This document shows positions 1 through 5,588 of a stretch of 9,165 bases of DNA, one piece after another. Each line of letters begins with the position of its first letter. The stretch's first letter is position 1. The DNA is from Rhizobium sp. LCM 4573. Its GTDB lineage: Bacteria > Pseudomonadota > Alphaproteobacteria > Rhizobiales > Rhizobiaceae. The notes under the pieces are model-generated. The model saw nothing but the letters and a program-made list of their open reading frames with translations. It was not told the DNA's origin and made no database searches. The stretch covers positions 97,003-106,167 of the forward strand of contig NZ_MDDW01000030.1 in assembly GCF_001854865.1 (NCBI RefSeq). The letters are read 5' to 3'. The translations under genes and the position numbers were made by a program.

Positions 1-1011
1 CTCAAGGAGCTCTGGCAGGTGAAGCCGGAAAAGCACAAACAGGGTCTCGTGCAGCATTCCTTCGGCTGGCCGCTCGGCATGCAGACCGGCGGCGGCTCCT
101 TCCTCTATCACCTGCACGACAACCTCGTGGCGGTCGGTTTCGTGGTGCATCTGAACTACAAGAACCCGTATCTTTACCCGTTCGAGGAGTTTCAGCGCTT
201 CAAGACGCATCCGGCGATCCGCGAGACCTTCGAAGGGGCAAAGCGCATCTCCTATGGCGCCCGCGCGATCACGGAGGGTGGCTTCCAGTCGGTGCCGAAG
301 CTTTCCTTCCCCGGCGGCGCGCTGATCGGCTGTTCGGCGGGCTTCGTCAACGTGCCGCGTATCAAGGGCAGCCACAATGCGGTTCTGTCCGGCATGCTGG
401 CGGCAGACAAGATCGCCTCCGCGATCGAAGCGGGGCGCGCCAACGACGAAGTCGTGGAAATCGAAAATGAATGGCGCGCGAGCGCCATCGGCAAGGACCT
501 CAAGCGGGTCCGCAACGTCAAGCCGCTCTGGTCGCGGTTCGGCACGGCTGTCGGCATCGCGCTCGGCGGGCTCGACATGTGGACAAACCAGCTCTTCGGC
601 TTCTCCTTCTTCGGCACGCTGAAGCATGGCAAGACGGATGCGGCCTCGCTGGAGCCGGCTGCCCAACACAAGCCGATCGATTATCCGAAGCCCGATGGCG
701 TACTGACCTTCGACCGCCTTTCCTCGGTATTTCTCTCGAACACCAACCACGAGGAGGACCAGCCGGTCCACCTGCAGGTAAAGGACATGGACCTGCAGAA
801 GCGCTCCGAGTACGAGATCTATGCCGGGCCTTCGGCGCGCTATTGTCCCGCCGGCGTTTATGAATGGGTGGAGAAGGACGGCGAGCCGACCTTCGTCATC
901 AACGCGCAGAACTGCGTGCACTGCAAGACCTGCGACATCAAGGACCCTAACCAGAACATCAACTGGGTACCGCCGCAAGGTGGCGAGGGCCCCGTCTATC
1001 CGAACATGTAA
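1..1011 (+). CDS. Electron transfer flavoprotein-ubiquinone oxidoreductase (ETF-QO), 3' part
   Basis: Partial gene: the reading frame is open from base 1 and the true start lies upstream, so 336 C-terminal residues are visible (bacterial family members are about 550 residues). ETF-QO is a membrane-associated flavoprotein with a 4Fe-4S cluster. It passes electrons from electron transfer flavoprotein, which is reduced by acyl-CoA and amino-acid dehydrogenases, to ubiquinone. Visible hallmarks are the FGWPLGMQTGGGSFLYHL segment near the start of the fragment, the GGALIGCSAGFVNVPRIKGSHNA-like FAD/quinone-domain stretch (about residues 105-125), and the C-terminal ferredoxin-like domain. The four cluster cysteines of that domain are C282 (in YCPAGVYE) and C305, C308 and C311 (CVHCKTC). 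The protein ends in the PVYPNM tail usual for the family. The stop codon TAA shares its last A with the ATG of the next gene, so the two are probably co-transcribed and translationally coupled. Identification is secure; the N-terminal FAD-binding motif is outside the window. Confidence 0.95.
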   Translation, partial: LKELWQVKPEKHKQGLVQHSFGWPLGMQTGGGSFLYHLHDNLVAVGFVVHLNYKNPYLYPFEEFQRFKTHPAIRETFEGAKRISYGARAITEGGFQSVPKLSFPGGALIGCSAGFVNVPRIKGSHNAVLSGMLAADKIASAIEAGRANDEVVEIENEWRASAIGKDLKRVRNVKPLWSRFGTAVGIALGGLDMWTNQLFGFSFFGTLKHGKTDAASLEPAAQHKPIDYPKPDGVLTFDRLSSVFLSNTNHEEDQPVHLQVKDMDLQKRSEYEIYAGPSARYCPAGVYEWVEKDGEPTFVINAQNCVHCKTCDIKDPNQNINWVPPQGGEGPVYPNM

Positions 1012-1547
1012 TGAGCACGGGCGGCGTAACCATCAGGCTGGCGCGTCTGGATGATCTCGGCAGGATGGCCGAGATCGAGCTAGATGCGCACGACGTCTGG
1101 GCGGCGGCCTGCGGTTTCGCCGGCGAACCGTCGGTCATGCCTCGCGAGGCGCTGGAGAAGGCATTAGGAGAAGACTTGCTGCTTGTCGCCGCCGATGAAG
1201 TCGACAGGGCTGTCGGCTTTCTTGCCGCCATGGAGCGGGAAGGCCGGCTTCACATCGGGGAGATGAGCGTCGAGACCGCCTGGCAGAAGAAAGGCATCGG
1301 CCGCCGCCTCATGGAAGCGGTGCTCGAGGAGGGACGAAAGCGCGGTCTTCCGGCGGCGACGCTGACCACCGACCGCCTGATTACCTTCAATGCGCCCTTC
1401 TATGCCTCGCTGGGTTTTCGGGAACTCGCTTCATCCGAGCTTCCGCCAGACCTTCAAGAGACGTTGGCGGCAGAGGTCGAAGCCGGTCTCGATCCTGAGC
1501 GGCGGATTGCGATGGTTGCGCCTCTTACCCCGTTAACGCGCTCGTGA
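1011..1547 (+). CDS. GNAT-family N-acetyltransferase
   Basis: A 178-residue protein covering a single GNAT domain, predicted to transfer an acyl group from acetyl-CoA to an unidentified amine. The N-terminus (VTIRLARLDDLGRMAEIE, residues 6-23) is the usual first strand and helix of the fold. The acetyl-CoA pyrophosphate-binding motif A lies around residues 82-100, with the Q/RxxGxG signature as QKKGIG at 92-97 after a MSV strand. The motif B region, NAPFYASLGF, is at 127-136. The start ATG overlaps the upstream ETF-QO stop by one base (TAATG), so translation probably re-initiates from the preceding gene. The substrate cannot be predicted: GNATs of this type modify small molecules, antibiotics or protein N-termini. 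The operon arrangement with ETF-QO is visible, but a functional link is not established. Confidence 0.9.
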   Translation: MSTGGVTIRLARLDDLGRMAEIELDAHDVWAAACGFAGEPSVMPREALEKALGEDLLLVAADEVDRAVGFLAAMEREGRLHIGEMSVETAWQKKGIGRRLMEAVLEEGRKRGLPAATLTTDRLITFNAPFYASLGFRELASSELPPDLQETLAAEVEAGLDPERRIAMVAPLTPLTRS

Positions 1548-1553
1548 TTAACG
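1533..1553. repeat. Inverted repeat CGTTAA / TTAACG over the GNAT stop codon
   Basis: CGTTAA (1531-1536) and TTAACG (1548-1553) form 6-bp arms with an 11-base spacer around the GNAT stop codon. No T-run follows, so a rho-independent terminator is unlikely. The two TTAAC words may instead be extra half-sites for the CtrA-like element located about 30 bases downstream. Their spacing (11 rather than 7) does not fit a full CtrA box. Confidence 0.3.
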
Positions 1554-1567
1554 CCTGCCATCTCCGG

Positions 1568-1587
1568 TTAGCATTTCGTTAACCATA
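1568..1587 (+). promoter_or_regulatory. Candidate CtrA box upstream of the L,D-transpeptidase gene
   Basis: The bases read TTAG-N7-TTAACCATA. The published alphaproteobacterial CtrA consensus is TTAA-N7-TTAAC, with TTAACCAT as a recognised half-site. This copy has one mismatch in the left half and a perfect right half. It lies about 50 bases before the preferred start of the downstream gene, where a promoter is expected. TTAA words are uncommon in DNA this GC-rich, and three occur within about 50 bases here. The match is read by eye and could be coincidental. Confidence 0.45.
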
Positions 1588-1602
1588 ATCTCCGTAGCGT
1601 AC

Positions 1603-1607
1603 GACTC
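1603..1607. promoter_or_regulatory. GANTC (CcrM-type) methylation site
   Basis: GACTC matches GANTC, the site methylated by the cell-cycle methyltransferase CcrM in alphaproteobacteria. It lies between the CtrA-like box and the start of the L,D-transpeptidase gene, roughly where a -10 element could be. A single 5-bp site can occur by chance, and other copies are present inside coding regions of this window, so only its position makes it notable. Confidence 0.35.
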
Positions 1608-1637
1608 ATGAGGGTATGAATTACGGGGATGTATTTT

Positions 1638-2255
1638 ATGTCGATTTCGCGCCGCGGACTTCTGATCGGGTTGCCTCTGCTGCTTGCCGGATGCGCTTCC
1701 AGCGGCGTGATGAACCCCCAGGACCGGTATGCCGCCCTGCCGGATGAAGAGCATCCGGTGAAAAGGGTGCCGATCGACAGGATCAAGCCCGAGCTGCGCC
1801 GTCAGGAAGTGGCTTATGAGACGCCCTATCCCGCAGGCACGATCGTCGTCAACACGCCCGAACGCCGCCTCTATTACGTACTCGGTGAGGGGCGTGCCAT
1901 GCGCTATGGTGTCGGGGTGGGGCGTGCCGGCCTTGCGCTGGCCGGCAATGCCTATATCGGACGCAAGGCGGAATGGCCGAGCTGGACGCCGACGGCCAAC
2001 ATGATGCGCCGCGATCCGCGCAACCGGAAATACGCCGGGGGCGTGCCGGGCGGTCCCAACAACCCGCTCGGTGCCCGCGCGCTCTATCTTTATCGCGGCG
2101 GCAACGACACGATGTTCCGCATTCACGGCACCAATCAGCCCCAGACCATCGGGCTTGCCATGTCGAGCGGCTGCATCCGCATGATGAACCACGATGTCAT
2201 CGACCTCTTCGAAAAGGCCAAGGTCGGCGGCCGCGTGGTCGTCCAGCAGGCCTGA
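1638..2255 (+). CDS. L,D-transpeptidase (YkuD/ErfK family) lipoprotein
   Basis: Predicted to form 3-3 peptidoglycan cross-links, or to attach proteins to meso-diaminopimelate, in the periplasm. The N-terminus MSISRRGLLIGLPLLLAGC is a lipoprotein signal with a clear lipobox (LAGC, Cys19), and its SRRGLL also resembles a Tat motif. A linker of about 50 residues precedes the YkuD domain (about residues 65-205). The catalytic site is recognisable: His163 in IHGT and the nucleophile Cys179 in SSGCIRM. Start choice: an in-frame ATG at 1629 abuts the GGGG at 1625-1628, too close to serve as its ribosome site. The ATG at 1638 has GGGGA about 8 bases upstream and gives a normal lipoprotein signal, so it is preferred (205 residues, against 208). 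Rhizobiales grow from the pole and rely heavily on L,D-transpeptidases, usually with many paralogues. A CtrA-like box and a GANTC site lie just upstream. Confidence 0.92.
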   Translation: MSISRRGLLIGLPLLLAGCASSGVMNPQDRYAALPDEEHPVKRVPIDRIKPELRRQEVAYETPYPAGTIVVNTPERRLYYVLGEGRAMRYGVGVGRAGLALAGNAYIGRKAEWPSWTPTANMMRRDPRNRKYAGGVPGGPNNPLGARALYLYRGGNDTMFRIHGTNQPQTIGLAMSSGCIRMMNHDVIDLFEKAKVGGRVVVQQA

Positions 2256-2268
2256 GAAAAGTCGCGCC

Positions 2269-2685
2269 TCAGCGAGACTTCCACGCCACCACCATCAACG
2301 CGCCGATAACGGTGATGTGCTCCATCACCACGTGGAATTCGATTGTCTTGATCGGCTCTTCCATGGTCCAGAAATTGTGGGCGATCGGGATGGTGAGCGC
2401 GGTGAAAACGGCGAGCGCGCCCGCGCCGAGCCATGTCCAGCGGTTGAAAATGATGAGCAGCGAGCCGCCGAGCTGGACGATGATCGTCGCGATGTTGAAG
2501 AGGGTTGCCGGTTCCAGCCCGAAATGCGCCATCTCGGCCACGCCGGCATCGAAGCCGATGAGCTTGGCAAGGCCGCTCGCCCAGAACATGAACGTGAGTA
2601 CGGTGCGTGCAAGATAGCCGAACCAGGTCGCGCCCGTAATGGCTGAAACCGGATTGCCGAAACTGTTCGTCTGAAGTGTCGCCAT
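2269..2685 (-). CDS. DoxX family membrane protein
   Basis: A 138-residue integral membrane protein with four predicted hydrophobic segments (about residues 22-42, 62-80, 84-102 and 118-135). It carries the DoxX-like stretch LARTVLTFMFWASGLAKLIGF near the N-terminus. Members of this family are often encoded beside quinone-, thiosulfate- or aldehyde-related redox enzymes. In Bacillus subtilis, the DoxX-like CatD and MhqP belong to quinone-stress regulons. The biochemical role of most members is unknown. Here it follows the quinone-oxidoreductase-like gene on the same strand after a 138-base gap. The start ATG at 2685-2683 has a strong ribosome site, GGGGGA, 6 bases upstream. That site is buried in a perfect 12-bp inverted repeat (see 2685-2724). 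The gene ends 13 bases from the convergent L,D-transpeptidase gene, and I see no terminator between them. Confidence 0.92.
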   Translation of the reverse strand: MATLQTNSFGNPVSAITGATWFGYLARTVLTFMFWASGLAKLIGFDAGVAEMAHFGLEPATLFNIATIIVQLGGSLLIIFNRWTWLGAGALAVFTALTIPIAHNFWTMEEPIKTIEFHVVMEHITVIGALMVVAWKSR

Positions 2686-2724
2686 ATGAAATCCCCCACG
2701 GCAGAGTGCCCAGGGGATTTCATA
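2685..2724 (-). promoter_or_regulatory. Hairpin sequestering the ribosome binding site of the DoxX gene
   Basis: TATGAAATCCCC (2685-2696, plus strand) and GGGGATTTCATA (2713-2724) are perfect 12-bp inverted arms. Inside the 16-base loop a second small stem, GGCA (2700-2703) with TGCC (2707-2710), closes a 3-base loop. In the minus-strand transcript the 3' arm contains nearly all of the GGGGGA ribosome site and the first base of the DoxX start codon, so folding would hide the translation start. It could instead be the DNA operator of a dimeric repressor. No T-run follows, which argues against a terminator. The repeat itself is certain; its function is inferred. Confidence 0.6.
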
Positions 2725-2823
2725 GCTTATCGGTGCGGCCTCGGTAAGATGTCACCCGGTGGTTTACGCCTATTTGGCGAGGGATGCGCCTATGCGGTCC
2801 GGCGCTCCGTCAGAAACCGCACG
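2686..2823 (-). other. Spacer between the quinone-oxidoreductase-like gene and the DoxX gene
   Basis: This 138-base gap between two same-strand genes holds the hairpin at its DoxX end. It also holds two direct copies of CGCCTAT exactly 20 bases apart (2767-2773 and 2787-2793). A weak inverted repeat, TGCGGT/ACCGCA (2793-2798 and 2816-2821), lies just past the stop codon of the upstream gene and has no T-run. The gap is long enough for a separate DoxX promoter, but I see no convincing -35/-10 pair. Whether the two genes share a transcript is open. Confidence 0.4.
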
Positions 2824-3840
2824 TCAAAAACCGGAAAGCACCAGCTTTCCCTTGGTGCGGCCGCTCTCGATCATCGCATGAGCCTTTTTCAGGTTTGCCG
2901 CATTGATAGGCCCGAGCGTCTCCGAAAGCGTGGTGCGGATCCGGCCGGCATCCACCAGTTCCGCCACGTGGTTGAGCAGCTTGTGCTGTTCGATCATGTC
3001 CGCCGTCTGCCAGACGGGCCGCGCGAACATCATTTCCCAATGAATCGACAGCGATTTGCCCTTGAACGGACCGATGCCGATCGGCTCCTTCGGATCGTCG
3101 ATAAGGGCGAAACGGCCCTGCGGTGCGATCAGTTCGATGATGTCGGTAACGTGCTGTTCGGTCTGTGTCGTGGAAAAGACGAAGGGAGGCGCGCCGATGC
3201 CGAGGCCCGCGATCTGCGGTGCCATCGGACTTTTGTGATCGACGATGTGGTGGGCTCCGAGCGACTTGATCCAGTCCTTCGTTTCCGGCCGTGAGCCGCT
3301 TGCGATGATCGTCAGGTCCGTAAGCTCGCGGGCAAGCTGGATGGCGATCGAGCCCACCCCGCCGGCACCGCCGATGATGAGGATGGCATTGGCCGCGCCC
3401 GATACCTTGTCCTGTACTTTCATGCGGTGGAAAAGCGTCTCATAGGCGGTGATCGCGGTGAGCGGCAGCGCCGCCGCCTCCTCGAAACTCAGTGTCTTCG
3501 GCTTGGCGCCGACGATCCGCTCGTCCACGAGATGGAATTCCGAATTCGTACCCGGCCGGTTGATCGCACCGGCGTAATAGACCTCGTCACCCGGCTTGAA
3601 GAGGGAGACTTCGGCGCCGACGGCCTTAACGACGCCCGCCGCGTCATAGCCGAGAATCCGATGCTGGCCGTTCTCGACCGCGGCCGAGGCCCTAACCTTC
3701 GTATCGACCGGGTTGACGGAAACCGCCTTGACCTCGACCAGCAGGTCGCGCCCCCCGGCCTCCGGAACCGGCAGCTCGATGTCGATCAGCGAGGTTTCGG
3801 CATTGATGGGCTGAGGCTTGTTGAACCCGACTGCGCGCAT
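2824..3840 (-). CDS. Zinc-type alcohol dehydrogenase-like protein / NADPH:quinone oxidoreductase family (MDR superfamily)
   Basis: A 338-residue medium-chain dehydrogenase/reductase with an N-terminal GroES-like domain (about residues 1-130) and a Rossmann domain carrying GGAGGVGS at 157-164. Although the subfamily is often named zinc-type alcohol dehydrogenase, no zinc site is visible. The GHE position reads GYDAAG (64-69), and the whole protein contains no cysteine, so the structural-zinc lobe is absent. It is therefore most likely an NAD(P)H-dependent reductase of quinones or enones, acting in the cytoplasm. Start choice: the ATG at 3840 has AAGGAG at 3853-3848 with 7-base spacing. An in-frame ATG at 3873 would add 11 residues but has no comparable site. 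The gene is divergent from an HxlR regulator across 128 bases and upstream of a DoxX gene. This layout suggests control by the HxlR protein in response to electrophiles. The substrate is not known. Confidence 0.92.
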   Translation of the reverse strand: MRAVGFNKPQPINAETSLIDIELPVPEAGGRDLLVEVKAVSVNPVDTKVRASAAVENGQHRILGYDAAGVVKAVGAEVSLFKPGDEVYYAGAINRPGTNSEFHLVDERIVGAKPKTLSFEEAAALPLTAITAYETLFHRMKVQDKVSGAANAILIIGGAGGVGSIAIQLARELTDLTIIASGSRPETKDWIKSLGAHHIVDHKSPMAPQIAGLGIGAPPFVFSTTQTEQHVTDIIELIAPQGRFALIDDPKEPIGIGPFKGKSLSIHWEMMFARPVWQTADMIEQHKLLNHVAELVDAGRIRTTLSETLGPINAANLKKAHAMIESGRTKGKLVLSGF

Positions 3841-3847
3841 GGGAATT

Positions 3848-3853
3848 CTCCTT
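3848..3853 (-). promoter_or_regulatory. Ribosome binding site deciding the start of the dehydrogenase gene
   Basis: CTCCTT on the plus strand reads AAGGAG on the coding strand, 7 bases before the ATG at 3840. It lies inside the longer reading frame that begins at 3873, so it supports the shorter protein start. Confidence 0.75.
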
Positions 3854-3872
3854 GGTCTTTCGATGGAACTCA

Positions 3873-3901
3873 TTGTGCGGAGACTAGATGGAGCCTATGT
3901 T
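3873..3901 (+). promoter_or_regulatory. Candidate sigma-70-type promoter for the HxlR gene
   Basis: TTGTGC (3873-3878) and TATGTT (3896-3901) are separated by 17 bases and resemble -35 and -10 elements. Transcription would begin near 3908, placing the inverted repeat at 3923-3945 just downstream of the start, a position suited to autorepression. This is a consensus match by eye only. Confidence 0.3.
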
Positions 3902-3922
3902 TCGAACGCGCAAGAATGCACA

Positions 3923-3945
3923 TTTTTGGTCTATAGTGCCAAAAA
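3923..3945. promoter_or_regulatory. Candidate operator between the HxlR and dehydrogenase genes
   Basis: TTTTTGG and CCAAAAA form perfect 7-bp inverted arms around a 9-base centre that includes CTATAG. The element is the clearest dyad in the 128-base divergent spacer, 24 bases before the HxlR start. HxlR proteins bind dyads of about this size as dimers and commonly control a divergent neighbour, so it is a natural candidate operator for both genes. On the minus strand, TTGGCA within the right arm could serve as a -35 element for the dehydrogenase gene. Binding is inferred. Confidence 0.45.
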
Positions 3946-3968
3946 GTATACCGTGAGAGGACGAGGCC

Positions 3969-4364
3969 ATGTCGAAACCCCGCGCGAAACTGACCGATAA
4001 TTTTCCGGGCTGCCCGGTGGAATCGACCTTGAGTTTCCTCGATGGGAAATGGAAGGGCGTCATCCTCCATCATCTGTTGGAGGAGGGCACGCTGCGTTTC
4101 AACGAGCTGCGCCGCCGCATTCCATCGGTGACGCAGCGCATGCTGACCAAACAGCTTCGCGAGCTGGAGGAGGCGGGACTGGTACAGCGTACCGTATTTC
4201 CGGTCGTGCCGCCTCGCGTCGATTACAATCTGACGCCGCTCGGCCAAACGCTGGAGCCGGTTATTGCGGCCCTGCGCTTATGGGGCAGCGAGCATGTCAT
4301 CTGCCGCGACGGCCGGAAATACATGGTCATGGAGCAGGAAGAAGCGCCTTCAGCCGCGGCCTGA
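3969..4364 (+). CDS. HxlR (DUF24/MarR-like) winged-helix transcriptional regulator
   Basis: A 131-residue, single-domain winged-helix regulator that fits the HxlR pattern along its length. It has GCPVESTLSFLDGKWKGVIL (residues 14-33), LRFNELRRRIPSVTQRMLTK (42-61, recognition helix region), LRELEEAGLVQR (63-74) and PPRVDYNLTPLG (81-92, wing). Cys15 is the conserved N-terminal cysteine which, in Bacillus YodB, CatR and HypR, senses quinones, aldehydes or disulfide stress. A second cysteine, Cys112, lies 97 residues later, close to the Cys6-Cys101 spacing of YodB. Ribosome-site purines GAGG (3957-3960) and GAGG (3962-3965) precede the ATG. The gene is divergent from a quinone-oxidoreductase-like gene with a dyad between them, and its last 15 bases overlap the convergent MFS gene. 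A redox-sensing repressor of the neighbouring dehydrogenase is the favoured reading; the inducer is unknown. Confidence 0.94.
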   Translation: MSKPRAKLTDNFPGCPVESTLSFLDGKWKGVILHHLLEEGTLRFNELRRRIPSVTQRMLTKQLRELEEAGLVQRTVFPVVPPRVDYNLTPLGQTLEPVIAALRLWGSEHVICRDGRKYMVMEQEEAPSAAA

Positions 4365-5588
4365 CGCCTTCCGTTCAAGGCCCATTGATAGGGCGAAGAC
4401 GAGAAGCCCGGCGAGCGACAGCACCGAGCCCACATAGCCGGTCGCCGCAAAACCCCAGCCCCAGGCTATGACCAGTCCGCCAAGCCAGGCGCCGAGCGCG
4501 TTGGCGATGTTGAAGGCGGAATGGTTCGAGGCCGCCGCGAGCGTCTGGGCGTCGGCCGCGACATCCATCAGCCGCGTCTGTAGGGCAGGGCCGGCAGCAA
4601 AGCCGCAGCCGATCAGGAAGACGCAGAGGCAGAGCACCGCCGGATATTGCGCGAAGGCGCCGAACAAGGTCATGACGATCACGTTGAAGACCATCGTGCC
4701 GCCGATCGTGCCGTTCAGCGAGACATCCGCGAGACGCGAGCCGACGATATTGCCGACATTCATGCCGATGCCGAAGAGAGCGAGCACGATGGACACCGTC
4801 GCCACCGGCATTTGCGCGGTCTCGGTCGTCGTCGAGGCGATGTAGCTGAAGACGGAGAACATGCCGCCGAAACCGACGGCGGCCACGCCCAGCGTCAGCC
4901 ATACCTGCGTACGGCCGAAAGCGCTGAGTTCCCTGCGGATGCTGGCGCCTTCCTGAACCTTGTCGCGCGGCTGGAAATACCAGAGCAGCGCCACGGTTAG
5001 CGCGCCGATCCCGCCGACGAGCAGGAAGGCGGCTCGCCAGCTCATCATCTGGCCCATGAACGTGGCGAGCGGGGTGCCGGCAAGCGTGGCGATCGTCAGT
5101 CCTAGCATGACGCGGCCGACTGCGCGGGCGCGTTTGTTCGGCGGCACCATGGAGGCGGCCACCAGCGCTGCGACGCCGAAATAGGCGCCGTGCGGCAGGC
5201 CGGTGATGAAGCGCAGGATCGTGAAGCTCCAGAAATCCGGCGCGATCGCGCTCGAAATATTGCCGAGCGCAAAGACGGTCATCAGGATGAGCAGCAGCGC
5301 CCGGCGCGTCATGCGTGCCGCGGCGACCGCGATGATCGGGGCGCCGATCACCACGCCGAGCGCATAGGCGCTGATCACATGGCCCGCCTGGGGAATGCTC
5401 ACCTGATAAGTCGCCGCCACATCCGGCAGCAGGCCCATAATGGCGAATTCGCCCGTACCGATGCCGAAGCCGCCGACGGCAAGAGCGATCTCGATCAGGA
5501 TGATGGCAAGCTTCGAAAGCGGCGCGCTTTCGGCAGCGCTGTTCTCCGCGCTGGAGGCGGATTCATAGGAAATGGCAGTATCGGTCAT
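4350..5588 (-). CDS. MFS transporter, drug/sugar exporter type (DHA1, AraJ-like)
   Basis: A 412-residue inner-membrane transporter with about twelve hydrophobic segments, beginning near residue 27 (KLAIILIEIALAVGGFGIGT). The loop after the second helix (AARMTRRALLL, 90-100) is the MFS motif A position. LAGTPLATFMGQMMSWRAAF (169-188) resembles the fifth-helix motif of proton-coupled exporters of the AraJ/YdhP type. It probably exports a drug, sugar or other small metabolite by proton antiport; the substrate cannot be read from the sequence. Start choice is uncertain. ATG 5588 gives a normal length, while an in-frame ATG at 5654 would add a 22-residue basic extension. Neither has a clear ribosome site. 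The shorter form is preferred because it leaves the dyad at 5655-5683 in the promoter region. The 3' end overlaps the HxlR gene by 15 bases, tail to tail. Confidence 0.9.
   Translation of the reverse strand: MTDTAISYESASSAENSAAESAPLSKLAIILIEIALAVGGFGIGTGEFAIMGLLPDVAATYQVSIPQAGHVISAYALGVVIGAPIIAVAAARMTRRALLLILMTVFALGNISSAIAPDFWSFTILRFITGLPHGAYFGVAALVAASMVPPNKRARAVGRVMLGLTIATLAGTPLATFMGQMMSWRAAFLLVGGIGALTVALLWYFQPRDKVQEGASIRRELSAFGRTQVWLTLGVAAVGFGGMFSVFSYIASTTTETAQMPVATVSIVLALFGIGMNVGNIVGSRLADVSLNGTIGGTMVFNVIVMTLFGAFAQYPAVLCLCVFLIGCGFAAGPALQTRLMDVAADAQTLAAASNHSAFNIANALGAWLGGLVIAWGWGFAATGYVGSVLSLAGLLVFALSMGLERKASGRG

Noticed and set aside
1608..1619. Three-codon ATG AGG GTA TGA frame before the L,D-transpeptidase gene
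   Set aside because: It is too short to assess and has no ribosome site of its own. It is most likely chance.
1548..2192. Minus-strand open frame opposite the L,D-transpeptidase gene
   Set aside because: The plus strand carries a lipobox and the YkuD active site. The minus-strand translation shows no motif and is a shadow frame.
2686..3294. Plus-strand open frame starting ATGAAATCC inside the DoxX leader repeat
   Set aside because: It begins in the inverted repeat and runs antisense to the dehydrogenase. Because of the repeat, a matching start also appears on the other strand at 2723. Both are artefacts of the palindrome.
3923..3945. TTTTTGG/CCAAAAA as a rho-independent terminator
   Set aside because: It lies between two divergent gene starts and has an AT-rich stem with no GC-rich core, so an operator or promoter role is more sensible.
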